From: Warburgia ugandensis
Lineage: Eukaryota > Streptophyta > Magnoliopsida > Canellales > Canellaceae
Direction of reading: 5' to 3'
Assembly (NCBI GenBank): GCA_035236585.1
Contig: CP141127.1
Coordinates: forward strand, 50,978,001 to 51,042,000
DNA: 64,000 nt
Made by a program: the position numbers and the translations under genes. Under the pieces are notes generated by a model. The model had not been told where the DNA came from. It saw nothing but the letters and a program-made list of their open reading frames with translations, and ran no database searches. Shown here in pieces: positions 45,838 through 56,880 of this stretch (positions are counted from its first letter, which is position 1; each line of letters opens with the position of its first letter).

Positions 45838-48511
45838 TGTGACGACCGGGGTTTTTCCATGCATTTTTAAATTCAATATCTAATTCCTAAGGCGGGATGC
45901 ATCCCTATTTGAAAACCATTTTATAAAAACCATGCAATGTAGCGAAAAATCTTTTGTTTTAAACTCCTTTTGAAAACCCCGAGTGTCATTTGCATTCACA
46001 ATAATCAAAGTAGTTTTTGAAAAACTTCAGAAATCATAAATATTTTTCCCCAGGTCTATCAAGTCACAGCACACAACCCAATTGTGAATAAATACAAATA
46101 CATGTCCAAAGGGTAGAGAGTTTACTCACTTGTATAGTTGTCTCCTTTGTTTATTCACTTGCTCATAGCACTAATATCTCCTGAGGCGTCTTTTATTTGT
46201 AAGTGGAACTATCCTGAAAAATGTTAAGGATAGGGTGAGTATATACTATACTCAGTAGGAGTCTATCACTACTAGTTTTGCAATGCATGCTATGCTTAAA
46301 ATCATATGCTCTTAAAAACATATGCATGTTCGAACAATCACATTGAATATCGATATTAAAAACCACTATCGAATTGAAATACTGACGACTTAAAGAATAG
46401 CATAATCCAAGTCGAAAGTATCATATATCATAAACATAATGATATGCATAAGATGCTTAACTGAATCCAACTCATGGATATTTGGTATGGTCGACCACCC
46501 TCATGTCATGCCATATGCAATGCAAATAAATCCTTAAATCATAGGGTCCAAACTATGCCCACGACCTCGCCGTTGTGTGGTCCCCGGGTACCTGAGGACA
46601 CAGGGTCATAGCCTCCACGGGGCATATGACACTTATTCATCATAAATCATGCAATTTATGCAATCGGTTGCAAAACATGCATGCAACGCATAAAATCTGC
46701 TCATGCTAGTCTCACATTCAAAGTGATAACCATGCCTAGAAGCTTGCCAGCCTAGAAGCCTGTCAGCTCTCTCTGGCCCACCCTCGTTGGCTAGCCCTCA
46801 TCGGCCAAGGCCACACTTATCATGCAATCTATGCATGTAGCACATGTCTTGGCAATATATGCGCAATGTATTTTTCAAAACCTGTCCTCTTTGGGTCCCT
46901 CACAACTGTCTACCCAGCGTCTTTTGGGCACTCCAGCGTCTTTTGGTAACCCTCAAGGACATGCAATCTTTCAAAAACTCAATGCTCACAAATTATAGAA
47001 TGTATGCAATTATTTGCAAAACATATCTATGCATAATGTATATGTAATTATTTGCAAAACATATCTATGCATAAAGCATTTATCATATGTACGCTGAATT
47101 AAGTGATGCTAAACAAGTCATATACTTATACTTAAAACATGCATTCTCAAAACAATCATGGCTCTTTTAAAAAGTCTAGTAGCGATAGAGCTCCTACCTC
47201 AAAGTCTCCTAGAGTCGCGTCCTTTATCACTTTAACCCGGCCCTGGGTCTCATTTATAAACTCCTGGGTATGAATGGATACAAGGAGTCCTTATTAATTT
47301 CATTCTATTTAGACATTAGATTGCTAGATCTGCCTATTGGGTCCATGGTCCTTGCCTAATTCATTCGTCAAGCTAGATCCTATGGTGTGGATCTACTTTC
47401 CAATAGTATCCTCTAATCCTAACTTTAAAGTCTCATTAGATCCGCGTTTTGCACGCGCACATGCATGCTTAAGTGACGCGCTATGACGCGCATCATCGCA
47501 CGGACGCACCTTGTAGCATGGCGCGTCTCAGCTCCCAGGGCACCCCGTGCACCCTGGTCGAGCTAGGACCTGTGCCCCATGTCGCGCGCGCACCTGAAGG
47601 TCGCACTTGGGACAGTGTACGCACTGTCATACACCTAGAACCTGTCCCAGGGACCCAGTCCCAGGTGCATGTACAGCATGGCGTCCCTGGGATGCCTGGT
47701 TCGTGCAGGGCCGGCCCAAGCTGGCTTGGAACGTTTTTCGGCCAGGATCGTGGCTGGAAAACGACTGGAAAAGACCAGATCCGGCATGGATCTGGCCCTG
47801 GGGAACCAAAACGGAGAGGAAAAGAAGGAGGGATGGCTTACCTGGCAGCCAGAGATGGTGCTCTTCCCGCCTTGTAGGTTGCCTGCCCAAACCCTTGTTG
47901 CTAGAAAACTCGAAGAAGGGGGAAATCGTGCAAGGCCGGAACAAGAGAAGAGAGGGTCATGGGGAGATGGCCGGCCTGACTAGGGCCTGGCTGTTGCCGA
48001 AGATTGCAGAGAGACGGGTTTCCGGTTTTTACCAGAAACCCCAGTCCCAAACGACTAGAAAAAATGCCGAAAAACGTGTTTTTTGGAGAGGGGAGATGGG
48101 GTTTTTATAGAGGGGAGAAGGCAGTGCCCCTCAATGGCAGTGCCGCCCTTTCCCCTGGGGTGTTCTGGAGAAATAAAAAAAAAGGGGTTTCTGGAGGGGT
48201 CTAGAGGTGGAAGACGGCAGCGGGTGCCGTTATCAAAACGGCCCCCTGCATTTTTCGTCTCTTTTCGTTTTTCTGTTTAAATTCCAGAAATACCCCTATC
48301 TTTAAACAGCCGTAACTTCTTCATACGAACTCTGTTTTGGGTGATTTTTGAGGCGTTGGATTCCATTTTTTGAGTATAATCTAATGGTACTAATTTTCCT
48401 CACAAATTCCTTCATTTAATATTTTAAATAAAGTAAAACATTTAACTCAGTTTATTTCCTATAGAATGTTCAATTTTCGTTAAAAATAGTGTAAATTGCT
48501 CGATTATTACA
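45838..48511 (-). mobile_element. S2: solo LTR of a second Gypsy-type family, in the CACTA
   Basis: Plus-strand start TGTGACGACCGGGG, end ..GATTATTACA; flanks GTAGT (45833-45837) and GTAGG (48512-48516), a 5-bp duplication with one mismatch. 2674 bp. Closely related to S3 (51941-54553) over its whole length. A TATA-like box on minus (complement of 48101-48110, CTATAAAAAC) sets the sense. A GC- and CpG-rich part (about 47420-48260) contrasts with the AT-rich surroundings; overlapping open frames there are by-products of that composition. It sits at the splice acceptor (..ttgtag) of the last ULP1 exon. Confidence 0.85.
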
Positions 48512-48617
48512 GTAGGCTACTATACTTTCTGAATGGGCAAACAAGAAGAGTTACTCCAAAGCAAACCTCAATGATGTACGAAGCGTATGGGCTGAATATG
48601 TCATGAGTTTCCAGTAG
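48512..48617 (+). pseudogene. CACTA ULP1-like protease, last exon
   Basis: After the acceptor TTGTAG, split by S2, the frame reads SEWANKKSYSKANLNDVRSV followed by WAEYVMSF and a TAG at 48615-48617. The (N/E)xVRxxWAxYV pattern is the usual C-terminus of plant ULP1-type proteases. Separated from the Cys block (37347) by an intron that now holds T4 and S2. Confidence 0.75.
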
Positions 48618-49129
48618 AACAATTGGAGTAACTTCATGAATGTAAATTACCTTATCCATGATAAAGTATTCTTTTCATTGATATGCATATTCCTTCTACT
48701 TTTCATTATTTTCATTAAAGTATATACATTATATGGGATGAATGAGGGAAATTGGACTATAAATGTCGCGAATGTAGATATTTATGTATTCTTCTAGTTT
48801 TCATTATTTTCATTGCTGCATATATATTTTATGGGATGATGAATGAGGGGAACTTCACATGCGGAAGTAAATGAAGTGAATTTGCTATAAATGCAGTGAA
48901 TGTGATGTGGTTTCTTTAATTATCAAGTCATTTCAAGATGTTAATGTCATGTGGAAATGAATGTATGTGTGAATGTGGTGTGGGGAGGATGGATGAAGAA
49001 TTTGGATGTTTTATACCCAATGTAGAAGTGAATGTATTTTTTTCATATTTTTAAAGATTGCAAGAGCAATGTAGTAGGTAGCACATTGAATGTATGCGAA
49101 ATGTAGGTAGATTACAACATAAGTAAAAG
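48618..49129. other. CACTA 3' untranslated region
   Basis: AT-rich, with recurring tttcattattttcattaaagta and gaatgtgatgtgg-like phrases; no coding signal. Confidence 0.6.
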
Positions 49130-49560
49130 AAATAAAAAAGCATTTTTAGAGTCCTTTTGAAAAAATGACTTTGAAAATGGCATCTTTTGAAGTTGTTATG
49201 AAAAAAACAACTTTAAAAGAGTTCGTATTTGAATTGATTTGGAAAAAATGACTTCAAAAGTGTCTTTTTTAAGTTTTTTTTAGAAAGGCTTCAAAAGTGT
49301 AACATTTTTTAAGTCATTTTTTTAGAACAACTTCAAATAGAAACTCTTTTGAAGTTGTTTTTTTTAGATTGACTTCAAAAGATGCCTTTCTGAAGTCTTT
49401 TTTTTTTCTTTTCAAAATGACTTTAAAAAAAATAGTTTTTTAAGTCGTTTTGACAAAATGCCTTAAAAGACATCAACTTTTGAAGCCATTTTTTCCAAAT
49501 GACTTTAAAAGTTTTTGTTTTTAAATTCATATTTGTTATTGACTTAAAAATAAAGATTCT
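49130..49560. repeat. CACTA 3' subterminal motif array
   Basis: About a dozen copies of aatgactt(y)aaaag and acttttgaagtc in both orientations. Mirrors the 5' array and precedes the right terminus at 49685 by about 130 bases. Confidence 0.85.
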
Positions 49561-49685
49561 TAAAACCATTTCCTTACTAACTTCTTTTCTTATCTATTTT
49601 CCAAGTTTGCTCGATAGAATTCGCTTTCGGTACCGACTTCTATTAATGTTTTTTACCCTCTTTATGAGGCTCTCATGTAGTAGTA

Positions 49686-51455
49686 AACTATAAAAAGACC
49701 AGGATTTGGAAGAATTCTGCACCCCCACCCTGAGGGAAACATTGTCCTCAATGTTTGAAAAGTAGGGTGATGGACCAACAACACTAAGAAATAAAGAATG
49801 GATGATGTAGAAAAAGTAAGTTTTGAAAAACTAGGGTACAAAAACATCATAAAGGGATGAGGCCCACTCAATTGCTAGGTCCCAAATGAAACTGGAGTGT
49901 GCTTCGCCCAGTTTAGCACTAAATTTTTGTCCTCACAATTTTTCAAAGATTTTTGAAATTTGCAAAGCATATATTAAAAACTACTAAAAAATACAAGAGC
50001 TATCCATGCAAACATTTAAAAAGTGCTCTACCATAACGTTGGAGATACTCAACATACATTGTTAAAATGTAGCAAGAAAGTGGTCTCTTAGATATGCATA
50101 CTTAAGATTGAATGATAGAGGTGGTAACTCTAGTTTAAGGGTTCAACTGAGGATGGAATGGGAGTGGACTCCCTCTGGTGAAATTCCTCAAAATGAGGTT
50201 TCCAGTTATTCGTGTCCATGATAGACATAGAATTAAGGAGGCTATTAAGTTCTTCTATTAATATAGTCTCATTAAATCTATAATAATGGGCCAAATAGGC
50301 CTCAAGTAGGTTCGAAAAGGAAGATTAATTAAATAAATCTTGCAACACTAAATTTATCATGTTAGCATTGTGCAAGTCACTAGAGGATTTGTATGGTATC
50401 TTGGATTAATCTGATGAACCTTCTGGTTTCATTGGGTATCCAGATGTGCATACAATGCAATTTTTTTTAATCTTTGTATACAATGTAAACAACAATTTCT
50501 TCTTCTTCTTCTTTTTTGAAAAGTAAACTAAATGAAGAAACTTAGAATGATGCACAAACAAAGGACACAATTAACAAACCCATTGCTAATAAGCTAAAAA
50601 ATATTTTGATTATCTTAATTTTCTGTGAGGGGAGTAGCTTTTAGATTATCCTAATCTAGACAAATCCTTTACTCTTTTAAGACTTGTTTTCCTGCTTACC
50701 AGTTGGATCCTTGCTAAATCAACCACTTCACTCCCTCTTCAGTTAGTCATAGGTAATGTAAGTCATAACATGTGTTATAGAGCTAGTTGTTTAAGTGCCA
50801 ACACAATGATTTAACTTTAGGCTACTAGAGTGACAGTAGTTCACGTCCTTCCAAGAGGGTTCTATGAGCTTAAAAGCCTTTATAGGTCTCTTCTAATTGA
50901 TTTTAATTAAAACTTAAAGGCTAGGATATGCAAAAGATGATAATTAACCTAAGTGGGCCATGAGGTGGTGATGAAATCCACCCTTGATCTTGTAGGACAT
51001 GATGCCTTCCTAATCAATTTTCATTCATCATGGCATAATAAAATAACTTTAAAGCAGATAAACTTGTCTAAAACTGTAAGAAAAATAATAAATTAATGCA
51101 ACAACTTAGAAAATATGCAACAACTAAAAGATCAATGCTATTTGTATGAGATTATACTACCAAAAAATACTTTAAAAATGAAAATTCTAGATCTAAGATA
51201 AAATAAACAAGTTAGTAGATCTTACAGTGAGGTCCTAAGTAAGTCTTCTCATAGCAGGGTAAGCCATTTACAAACCACCTCCACTTTGAAGCAGCGATGG
51301 TTTACCCTTGACTCGTATTTACCCTTGACTCGTATAATCACAATCTTTAAATTGAATTTGTGATTTGAAGTAAAATAGAGGTTGACTTCTTTATAATAGA
51401 AAAGTAAACTAACCAAATTAACTTAAACCTAATTTGGTACTTTGGCCACATGATT
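49686..51455 (-). other. T2 internal region: G-run signature 1, coding remnant, leader box
   Basis: Starts with the AAC duplication and aactataaaaagacc, then the complement of G-run signature 1 (49717-49755, ctgcacccccaccctgag.. cattgtcctcaatg). 49860-50460 has no recognisable domain. 50500-51250 matches the T3/T4 leader (caaacaaaggacacaattaa, gagtgacagtagttcacgtcc, gtgatgaaatccacccttgat). A 17-bp unit tttacccttgactcgta is duplicated at 51301-51334. Ends at the X insertion. Confidence 0.75.
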
Positions 51456-51574
51456 TGTAATAATCCCAATTTTTATGAATATAATTGAATTATTAAAAAT
51501 TAAAAGTTGAAATTCTAAAAGTGAAACTAGAACTTTGAGTTCTAGGAGAATTCAATTTTTATAAAATAAAATCA

Positions 51575-51830
51575 AGACTTAAAATTTTGATATTTGTAAT
51601 GTACTCAAAAAACTGATCAGAATGACTAGAAGTACGTTAAATTCTAAGTCCGGATGAAAAATCTTTATTTTTCTCTATTTTTATGAATAAAAGGATAACA
51701 TGGTAATTTTACTCATAACCGAGACCTAAGACATCAAAATTTGGAATGTACTTGGAAAACTAATCAAAATGACACTAAGTACGCTAAATTCCAAGTTCAT
51801 AGGAATAAACCATATTTTTCTTCATTATCG
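51575..51830 (+). repeat. Imperfect tandem repeat, period about 150, in X
   Basis: atttgtaatgtactcaaaaa..gatcagaatgac..agtacgttaaattc (51590 on) and tttggaatgtacttggaaaa..atcaaaatgac..agtacgctaaattc (51740 on) are diverged copies of one unit. Confidence 0.7.
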
Positions 51831-51940
51831 ATTTTTTCACAACTATGTGGGGCCCACAAGGTGGGCCAATGGTATGGAAGACCACCATCATGAGTCAAAC
51901 CACTACCAATTACTAGTGGAGAAGGAGGTGGCAGTGGGAA

Positions 51941-54553
51941 TGTGATGACCCGGGTTTTCTCATGCATTTTTAAATGAAAAATCTAAATTCCTAAGGCGGG
52001 ATCCCTATTTTGAAAAAACAATGCAATGTAGCAGAAAATCTTTTGTTTTAAACTCATTTTGAAAACCCCGAGTGTCATTTGCTTTCACAACAATCAAAGT
52101 AGTTTTTGAAAAACTTTAGAAATCATAAATATTTTTCCCCAGGTCTATCCAGTCATAGCACACAGCCCAACTGTAAATAAATACAAATACATGTCCAAAG
52201 GGTTGAGAGTTTACTTACATGTATAATTGTTTCCTTTTTGATTCACTTGCTCATAGCACTAACATTTCCTGGGACGTCTTCTATTTGTGAGTGGAACTAT
52301 CCTAAAAAATGTTAAGGATAGGGTGAGTATATACTATACTCAGTAGGAGTCTATCACTACTAGTTTTGCAATGCATGCTATGTTTAAAATCATATGCTCT
52401 TTAAAACATGTGCATGTTCGAACAATCATGGTCAATGTCGATACTAAAAACCACTGTCAAATCAGAATACTGACGACTTCAAGAATAGCATAATCCAAGT
52501 CGAAAGTATCATATATCATAAACATAATGATATGCATAAGATGCTCCACTGAATCCAACTCATGGATATCTGGTATGGTCAACCAACCTCATATCATGCC
52601 ATATGCAATGCAAATAAATCCTCAAACCATAGGGTCCAACTATGCCCACGACCTCGCCGCCGTGTGGTCCCCGGGTACCTGAGGACATAGGGTCATATGC
52701 TTCCACGGGACATATGACACTTCGACCTAGTGCCATGACACCAGTGGTAGCCCCCTGTACCACATGCAGTCGAAGCAGGGATGTTGCCCTTTTTGGGCGT
52801 GGTACCCATCCACCTAATAGTGGTAGAGGCTAGAGGCTAGAGGCCAACCCAAACCTCTGGGCATAACGCCCACGAGCTTATCAGCCCAAATCATATTAGA
52901 TCAAACAAGTTAAACCTCTTTTTCAAAACCTGTCCTCTTTAGGTCCCTCACAATTGCCTGACCCTCACAACTGCCTACCCAGCATCTTTTGGGCACTCCG
53001 GCGTCTTTTGGTAACCCTCAAGGACATGCAATCTTTCAAAAACTCAATGCTCACAAATCATGCAATATATGCATTTGTTTGCAAAACATATCTATGAATA
53101 ATGTATATGCAATTATTTGCAAAACATATCTATGCATAAAGCATTTATCATATGTATACTGAATTAAGTCATGCTAAACAAGTTATATAACTTATACTTA
53201 AAACATGCATAAAACAATCATGGCTCTTTTAAAAAGTCTAGTAGCGATAGAGCACCTACCTCAAAGTCTCCTGGAGTCGCGTCCTTTATCACTTTAACCC
53301 ATCCCTGGGTCTCATTTATAAACTCTTGGGTATGAATGGATACAAGGAGTCCTTATTAATTTCATTCTATTTAGACATTAGATAGCTAGATCTGCCTATT
53401 GGATCCATGGTTCTTGCCTAATTCATTCGTCAGGCTAGATCCTATGGTGTGGATCTACTTTCCCATAGTTAAACTCTGTAATTTATCCTCTAATCCTAAC
53501 TTTAAAGTCTCATTAGGCCCACGTGCCCCAGTTCCCAGGACACACGTGTATCTTGGTTGAACCGCGAATGCGTTCTGCAAATGCCTCTTCGACGCAGGCG
53601 GGCCACGTCTTGGTGCCCAGGATAACCCGCGCATCTTGGACAAGTCAAAAGCTTGCCGCACGCTTGTGTGCGTGCGATGCTGGCCCCCAGGGGACGTGTC
53701 ACTCGTGTGTGTCATGGGGTACGTTCTGTGACAACTGGTTTTGGATGGGTTTCAGAGGAAACCCGTCTTCTCCGGTTTCCACAGCGTCTCCCCAGCCGGA
53801 AAACACCCAGATCCGGCATGGATCTGGGCAGGGAAGAAGCAAAACCAAATAGGAAGGGGTGGGGGGCTTACCTGGGTGGTCTGGGAGAGTACCCATCGCT
53901 GATGGGTGTGCCTATTCTTCACCCTGATGCTCCTGCTCGCCGAAAACCGTGAAGAAGGGGAAAAACCCCAATGCCCAGATCGGAACAGAGAAGAGCGGGG
54001 AAATGGGGAGACGGGAACGGAATGGCCAACCTGACTAGGGCCTGGCCGTTGCCGGAAAAATGCAGGGAGATGGGTTGAGACGGGTTTTCGATTTTGTCGG
54101 AAACCCCAATCTCAAACGGCTTTAAAAAATGCGATTTTGAAGAGGGGGAGATGGGGTTTTTATAGAGGGGAGAAGGCGGTGCTGCCATTTCCCTTGGTGT
54201 ATTCTAGAGAAATCAGGAAAAACGGGTTTCTGGAGGGGTCTAGAGGTTGAAGACAACAGGGGGTGCCATTATCAAAATGGCCCCCTGCGTTTTTTGTCTT
54301 TTTTTTTTCTTTTTTTGTTTAATTTCTAGAAATATCCCTATCTTTAAATGGCTGTAACTTCTTCATACGAACTCTGTTTTGGGTGATTTTTGAGGCGTTG
54401 GATTCCATTTTTCGAGTAGAATCTAATGATATTAAGTTCTCTCACAAATTCCTTTGTTTACTATTTTAAATAAAGTGAAACATTTAACTCAGTTTATTTC
54501 CTATAGAATATTCAATTTTCGTTAAAAATAGTGTAAATTGCTCGGGCATTACA
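51941..54553 (-). mobile_element. S3: solo LTR of the S2 family, inside X
   Basis: Plus start TGTGATGACCCGGG, end ..GGGCATTACA; perfect GGGAA duplications (51936-51940, 54554-54558). 2613 bp, alignable with S2 throughout; S3 has an extra segment near 52720-52860 and lacks the 46680-46830 stretch of S2. TATA-like box on minus at 54165-54156. CpG-rich section about 53510-54300. Confidence 0.9.
54156..54165 (-). promoter_or_regulatory. TATA-like box in S3
   Basis: Minus strand CTATAAAAAC, kept also in S2 (48110-48101). It sits upstream, in minus sense, of the CpG-rich section. Confidence 0.55.
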
Positions 54554-54632
54554 GGGAATCCAATGCCAATTTAATAATAAAATGAATTGAAACATGGTAA
54601 TTACATGTAATCATAAAAAAATTCAAAAACAC

Positions 54633-54641
54633 CTATAAATA
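54633..54641 (+). promoter_or_regulatory. TATA-like box in X
   Basis: CTATAAATA on plus, followed about 75-140 bases on by a C/T-rich stretch. Sets the likely sense of X. Confidence 0.5.
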
Positions 54642-56499
54642 CCATAGAAAAATTCCCAAAATTTTTCCTAATGTTTCTCACTAGGTCCCCTACAATGCCT
54701 TGAAATCTCAGCTCCAGAATCCTCCCCCATCTCCCCCATTTCCTCCTTTCTCTCTTTCTCTCTCATTCCCTTTGGCATGTCCCCATACGCACCCGGGCAG
54801 ATGACCCCCGTGTCTGCAACAGGAGCGTCTAGGGACGCATCGTCCCTGATGAATGAGGGTTTCTGCTTGGAAATTCCTAATTGAATTAGCCATCCACTTA
54901 CAGCCATTATTTTTCAATCTCCACCATTGGATCTGGTTGGACAGGGTTGATCTACAAAATCCCTAAGTTTTCATGATGATCCACCTCCTGGATCATTGGG
55001 AAACTCAAAATGAAGACAAACACGTTATTGGGTACACCCTTCGGTGGAATTTTCAAGTTATTTTGGCCAATCTAGCTGTTAAACGATGATCTTGCACCAT
55101 TTAATATCTTCAAAATGGGGTGGTATGTGTTTCCCCCATGGTCCCCCACCTTCTCTGGCAACAACAATGGGAATTTTCTCGATTGTATGCATTTTTCGGC
55201 GTTAGGGTTTTCTTTCATTAGTAAATCTCTTCTCCAATGAAATTACTTCACTGGACCAGAACAGGTAGGCCACCCACTTCACTCCCTTTCATTTCTACCA
55301 TCCCCTAGGTGATTTTTGACCATCCTTGATTTCCTCTGGCCACTAATTCATAAAAAATGATGGATTCGGCAACAGATGGTGAGATCTCCATCTTTCACAG
55401 CTCAAAAGTAAATTTTGAGCAATTGGTTGGAAACCTGGGGCCCAAAAACCCTAGGAGGTGAAATCTCAGCTCTTAATTGTAAGGATTGGAGGGTGATCCA
55501 AGGCTAGGTGATCTGATGGTCCAGATTGGACTGTCTCGCCCATAGGCCGTGATTCCTCTCAAATCACCTGTAAATGACGGTAACGGGGGCAGACTGCACT
55601 CCACTTGTCATTTTCTATTGGAATGATCTCAGCCGTCCAATTTTTGAACCAAAATCTTGTTTCTTCAATTGAGAGCTCAATTTAGCTACGGTTTTAGATA
55701 TAAAAGCTCCAATTTTGATGCATGTAAAATTCTATTAATAAAGAAAAGTATTATTAATTCCTATGATCAGTGAAATTTGGAATGATCAAACTTTATAATT
55801 TTGATCCACTAATGACCTTGTGATTCTGAAACATGGAATCAATGGTTAGAAGTGATTGATCTATGTTTAATTAAGAGATCTAGCCTTAAAAGAAGAAAAA
55901 TCATAAAAATGAGCATGAATCTTCATGATCTGATTAATCAAGCATGATCAGACCTTTTAAAATAGTTTATATGATGATCTAAATGTATAATTACAATAAA
56001 TTAATGGTTGGATGTAATTTATTTTCTAGATCTTAAGATCTTGACCCTTAAAAGTAGTAAAATCCATAAAAGTGAATGGTAATCTCCTTGTTCAATTTGA
56101 TTAAGGATGATTGGACAGTGTGGATGCATTTGGATGATGATATAAAGTTAAGATCATATGGATTGAGATGCATCAATGATCTAGTGATAGAATAAAATTA
56201 AGAAAATGTATTAGATCTAAGGGAAAATGAAAGATCAAGTTCTAAACCCTAAATGGGATGAAAAATGAATTGAGATCAAATATGATCATTGGATCATCAT
56301 GAACAGTTATGGCATGTTAAATTTTCATTTGACTTAATGAATGATATTGTAATTGTCTTTTATTGCTTAGTAGATTTAATTGTTAGATTTACTTATTTAT
56401 TTATTTATGTATGCTTTAATGCTTATGTTATGTAAATTACATTGAAAATGTAATTAAATGAAAAATAGAGTTGATGGACATTTACATGGAATGAATGAC

Positions 56500-56880
56500 A
56501 TGGACTTAATGATAGTAAGGGCTATAGTTAGTAGGACAATATAAGGATTATCAAATCCTTGGCCTAAACTAGGAGAATAATAAACCCCATGAATGACATT
56601 TTAAATGTTCATAGATTTAATTAAAATCAATTAGAAAGAGTACTTAGGGTTAAAATGCTCATAGGAACCTTATGAAAGGTTGAGCTAAGGTCACTCTAGT
56701 GAATGATGAACGTGGTGGTTAAGGAATTTTCTAATAGAGCCTAGCTCTTCCCCTACCTTCCATTGACGTTTGTGAGGTCTAAATGCCTCCTTACATGAGG
56801 ATTGAAGTAACCACTTTGTATTCAGCTATTCAACCAATAAGCCTTAGTCAATTGGAAATAAGTGGAGCAGTCTAGATTTA
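56500..56880 (+). other. Athila/Tat leader-box-like segment inside X
   Basis: tgacgtttgtgaggtctaaa and tgcctccttacatgagg (56764-56801), gcctagctcttcccctacc (56739) and gttgagctaaggtcactcta are the reverse complement of the T3 leader (26720-26900) and T4 leader (42850-43020). It is in the sense orientation of X. Confidence 0.75.

Noticed and set aside
47473-48280. Several overlapping open frames of 65-167 codons on both strands in S2 (and similar in S3 at 53455-54188)
   Set aside because: GC-rich LTR sequence lowers stop frequency; frames conflict with each other and are not kept between S2 and S3.
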